Below are positions 13,468 to 14,887 of a DNA stretch of 14,887 nucleotides, piece after piece. This stretch comes from an uncultured Lachnospiraceae bacterium (GTDB lineage: Bacteria; Bacillota_A; Clostridia; Lachnospirales; Lachnospiraceae), in NCBI GenBank assembly GCA_910585355.1, contig CAJUDN010000053.1, positions 6,292 through 21,178 on the forward strand, written 5' to 3'. How positions within the stretch are numbered: the stretch's first letter is position 1; each line of letters starts with the position of its first letter. The notes below the pieces were generated by a model, which saw nothing but the letters and a program-made list of their open reading frames with translations, had not been told where the DNA came from and made no database searches. The position numbers and the translations under genes were made by a program.

Positions 13468-13842
13468 TTATTTAACTGCAATAGCTTCCATCTCAAGAAG
13501 CACGCCCTTGGGAAGCTTTGCGACCTCCACACAGGAACGGGCTGGACAGTCCTTCTCAAAATATTTGGAATAGATGCCGTTAATGGTTCCAAAATCATCC
13601 ATGCTCTGGATGAATACTGTGGTTTTTACCACGTTGTCGATGGATGTTCCGGCAGCTTCCAGAAGATTCTTCATGTTCTTCATTACCTGCTCCGCCTGCG
13701 CCTCAATTCCTTCCGGAACCTCTCCGGTTGCCGGATTTACGGGAATCTGGCCGGATGCAAATACAAATCCGCCGGCTTCAATGGCCTGGGAATAAGGTCC
13801 GATGGCGGCAGGTGCGTTTGTTGTGCTGATTACTTTCTTCAT
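13468..13842 (-). CDS. ridA: RidA family reactive enamine/imine deaminase
   Basis: RidA proteins hydrolyse the reactive 2-aminoacrylate-type enamines and imines made by PLP enzymes, protecting metabolism. The 124-residue frame has the family length and hallmarks: N-terminal NAPAAIGPYSQAI with Tyr17, FASGQIPVNPATGE, and PARSCVEVAKLPKG with Arg102, followed by Glu118. These match the substrate-binding Arg, Tyr and Glu of E. coli RidA. The ATG overlaps the TGA of the CvfB-like gene (ATGA) and has GGAGG 7 nt upstream, so the two are translationally coupled. A 15-bp terminator follows. Confidence 0.95.
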   Translation of the reverse strand: MKKVISTTNAPAAIGPYSQAIEAGGFVFASGQIPVNPATGEVPEGIEAQAEQVMKNMKNLLEAAGTSIDNVVKTTVFIQSMDDFGTINGIYSKYFEKDCPARSCVEVAKLPKGVLLEMEAIAVK

Positions 13843-14693
13843 TTTGTTTCCTCCAATATTCTGATATTTTTTTCTGTGATTTCTATTTTACCATCTTTTA
13901 AAAGATGGCCAACAGCGCGTTTAAATGCATTCTTGCTCAATTTGAATTCTTTTGCAATGACTTCCGGGGATGCCTTATCATTAAAAGGAAGAACTCCATC
14001 GAATTCCCGGATTCCTTTCAGGACCAGTTTTGCATCCGCGAAAATCTGATTATGCGCTTTGTCTCTGGCGCTCAAATACAGCTTTCCGTCCTCACGAACC
14101 TTCGTGACACGCGCATGAACGGTCTCCCCCGCCTGGTATCCCCCGAACAGCTCTCTTTGGGGAATCATGCCATGATACTTCCCGTCCACAGCCACAAATG
14201 CTCCCAGATCCGGATTGATCTCAAACACAACCCCGTCAACCTCATCCCCGGTTTTATACATGGAATCACTTCTTAAATAAGAGTATACCTTCATTGTAGC
14301 CGCCAGGCGCCTGCTTTTATCAAGGTACAACGCCACCAGACACCTTTCTCCTTTTCTTACCGGATGGGTCTGCTCTTTAAACGGCAGAAGAAGATCTTTT
14401 TCCAGACCCATATCCAAAAATGCCCCGATTTTTGATATTTCCTTCACTTCAAGAACCGCTGTTTCACCTAAAGTCACCTTTGGGACAGTTGTTGTGGCGA
14501 TCATACGATCTTCAGAATCCCGGTAAAGGAATACCGAAAGCTTATCCCCGATTTTTGCTCCGGCCGGCACCTGCTTTTTGGGAAGCAGAACTCCTTTTTC
14601 CATTGCAGGATCTTTACATCCGGGCTCCGCCAAATATACGCCAAAATCCCTTTCCTTTATAATTTCCAGTTCCTGCAACTTCCCGATTTCCAT
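13839..14693 (-). CDS. cvfB: CvfB/YitL-type S1-domain RNA-binding protein
   Basis: The 284-residue protein has three S1-like OB modules (about 1-68, 75-130 and 148-212; the third includes DLGAFVAVDGKYHGMIP and KLYLSARDK) and a C-terminal winged helix (about 229-284; IAKEFKLSKNAFKRAVGHLL). This is the CvfB arrangement; the family binds RNA and affects virulence and exoprotein genes in staphylococci. I choose the ATG at 14691-14693 because MEIGKLQELEI is where the first S1 module of the family begins and the length is usual. The frame extends upstream to a GTG at 14750, but that start has no ribosome binding site and its region looks like leader or promoter sequence. It is coupled to ridA by an ATGA overlap. 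Confidence 0.85.
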   Translation of the reverse strand: MEIGKLQELEIIKERDFGVYLAEPGCKDPAMEKGVLLPKKQVPAGAKIGDKLSVFLYRDSEDRMIATTTVPKVTLGETAVLEVKEISKIGAFLDMGLEKDLLLPFKEQTHPVRKGERCLVALYLDKSRRLAATMKVYSYLRSDSMYKTGDEVDGVVFEINPDLGAFVAVDGKYHGMIPQRELFGGYQAGETVHARVTKVREDGKLYLSARDKAHNQIFADAKLVLKGIREFDGVLPFNDKASPEVIAKEFKLSKNAFKRAVGHLLKDGKIEITEKNIRILEETK

Positions 14694-14759
14694 CCTGCCT
14701 TTCGTCCTCGCTTTCACTCTGTTTGGAATCTCTTCCAGAAATATTTTCACTTATTCATT

Positions 14760-14780
14760 AAAAACCGCCTGAGGTTTTTT
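14760..14780. terminator. Bidirectional terminator-like inverted repeat upstream of cvfB
   Basis: AAAAACC (14760-14766) pairs with GGTTTTT (14773-14779) around a 6-nt loop, with T runs on both strands. On the minus strand it could end a transcript from a gene beyond the window; the cvfB promoter would then lie close downstream. Confidence 0.5.
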
Positions 14781-14837
14781 CGTCACTGTTCACTCTCCAG
14801 CCAATCGCTTCGCTGATTGACCGGGAGCCAATATCAT

Positions 14838-14875
14838 AATGGGGCCAAAGCATATGCCCCATTGCCGCAGGCAAT
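14838..14875. repeat. Two adjoining hairpins at the window edge
   Basis: AATGGGGC / GCCCCATT (14838-14845 with 14856-14863, 10-nt loop) overlaps by three bases a second perfect hairpin ATTGCC-GCA-GGCAAT (14861-14875). The shared ATT means they compete. A smaller CAATC / GATTG stem lies near 14802-14820. No gene is visible in 14781-14887. Confidence 0.6.
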
Positions 14876-14887
14876 CTTAAATGGGCA

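Noticed and set aside
1..14887. CRISPR arrays, tRNA or rRNA genes, transposases, phage genes
   Set aside because: No spaced direct-repeat array, no cloverleaf-like sequence and no recognisable mobile-element proteins were seen on either strand.

Overview
The window comes from a low-to-mid GC Gram-positive anaerobe, most likely a Lachnospiraceae (Clostridium cluster XIVa) member. I infer this from the style of the ribosomal proteins (for example the L29 and S17 sequences), the GGAGG ribosome binding sites, and the ftsEX / M23 / S41 / CdaR-like neighbourhood. No taxonomic search was possible. Every gene I can support lies on the minus strand, so transcription runs from high to low coordinates.

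Region by region, in transcription order. (1) 14693-13468: a CvfB/YitL-type S1-domain RNA-binding protein, translationally coupled (ATGA overlap) to a RidA enamine/imine deaminase and closed by a 15-bp perfect-stem terminator. (2) 13467-13057: a 411-bp gap holding a large nested inverted repeat. (3) 13056-11947: an orphan MalK/MsmX-type ABC ATPase with an intact Walker A and TOBE-like C-terminus, but with the Q-loop, signature, catalytic Glu, D-loop and H-loop all substituted. It is followed by a strong terminator. (4) 11803-6515: a tight cell-wall operon made of a PucR/CdaR-like regulator, ftsE, ftsX, a coiled-coil M23 endopeptidase with all zinc ligands, and a membrane-anchored CtpA-type S41 protease. 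FtsEX is known in other bacteria to activate coiled-coil peptidoglycan hydrolases from inside the cell, so the M23 protein is the obvious partner here. (5) 6495-1: the S10-spc ribosomal protein operon in the classical order S10-L3-L4-L23-L2-S19-L22-S3-L16-L29-S17-L14, with L14 cut by the window edge in its last codon. It has its own promoter and a structured leader of about 225 nt.

Most ribosomal genes are packed with overlaps or short SD-containing spacers, but three gaps are unusually long: S10-L3 (308 nt), L23-L2 (296 nt) and S17-L14 (147 nt). They hold short hairpins, a possible internal promoter, a 17-bp direct repeat with NotI-type palindromes, and a 44-codon small ORF.

The most interesting items are the catalytically degenerate MalK-like ATPase, the structured gaps inside the ribosomal operon, the S10 promoter embedded in the ctpA terminator-like stem, and the regulator-FtsEX-M23-CtpA operon. 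All motif and structure statements come from reading the sequence by eye. No alignment or folding program was run.
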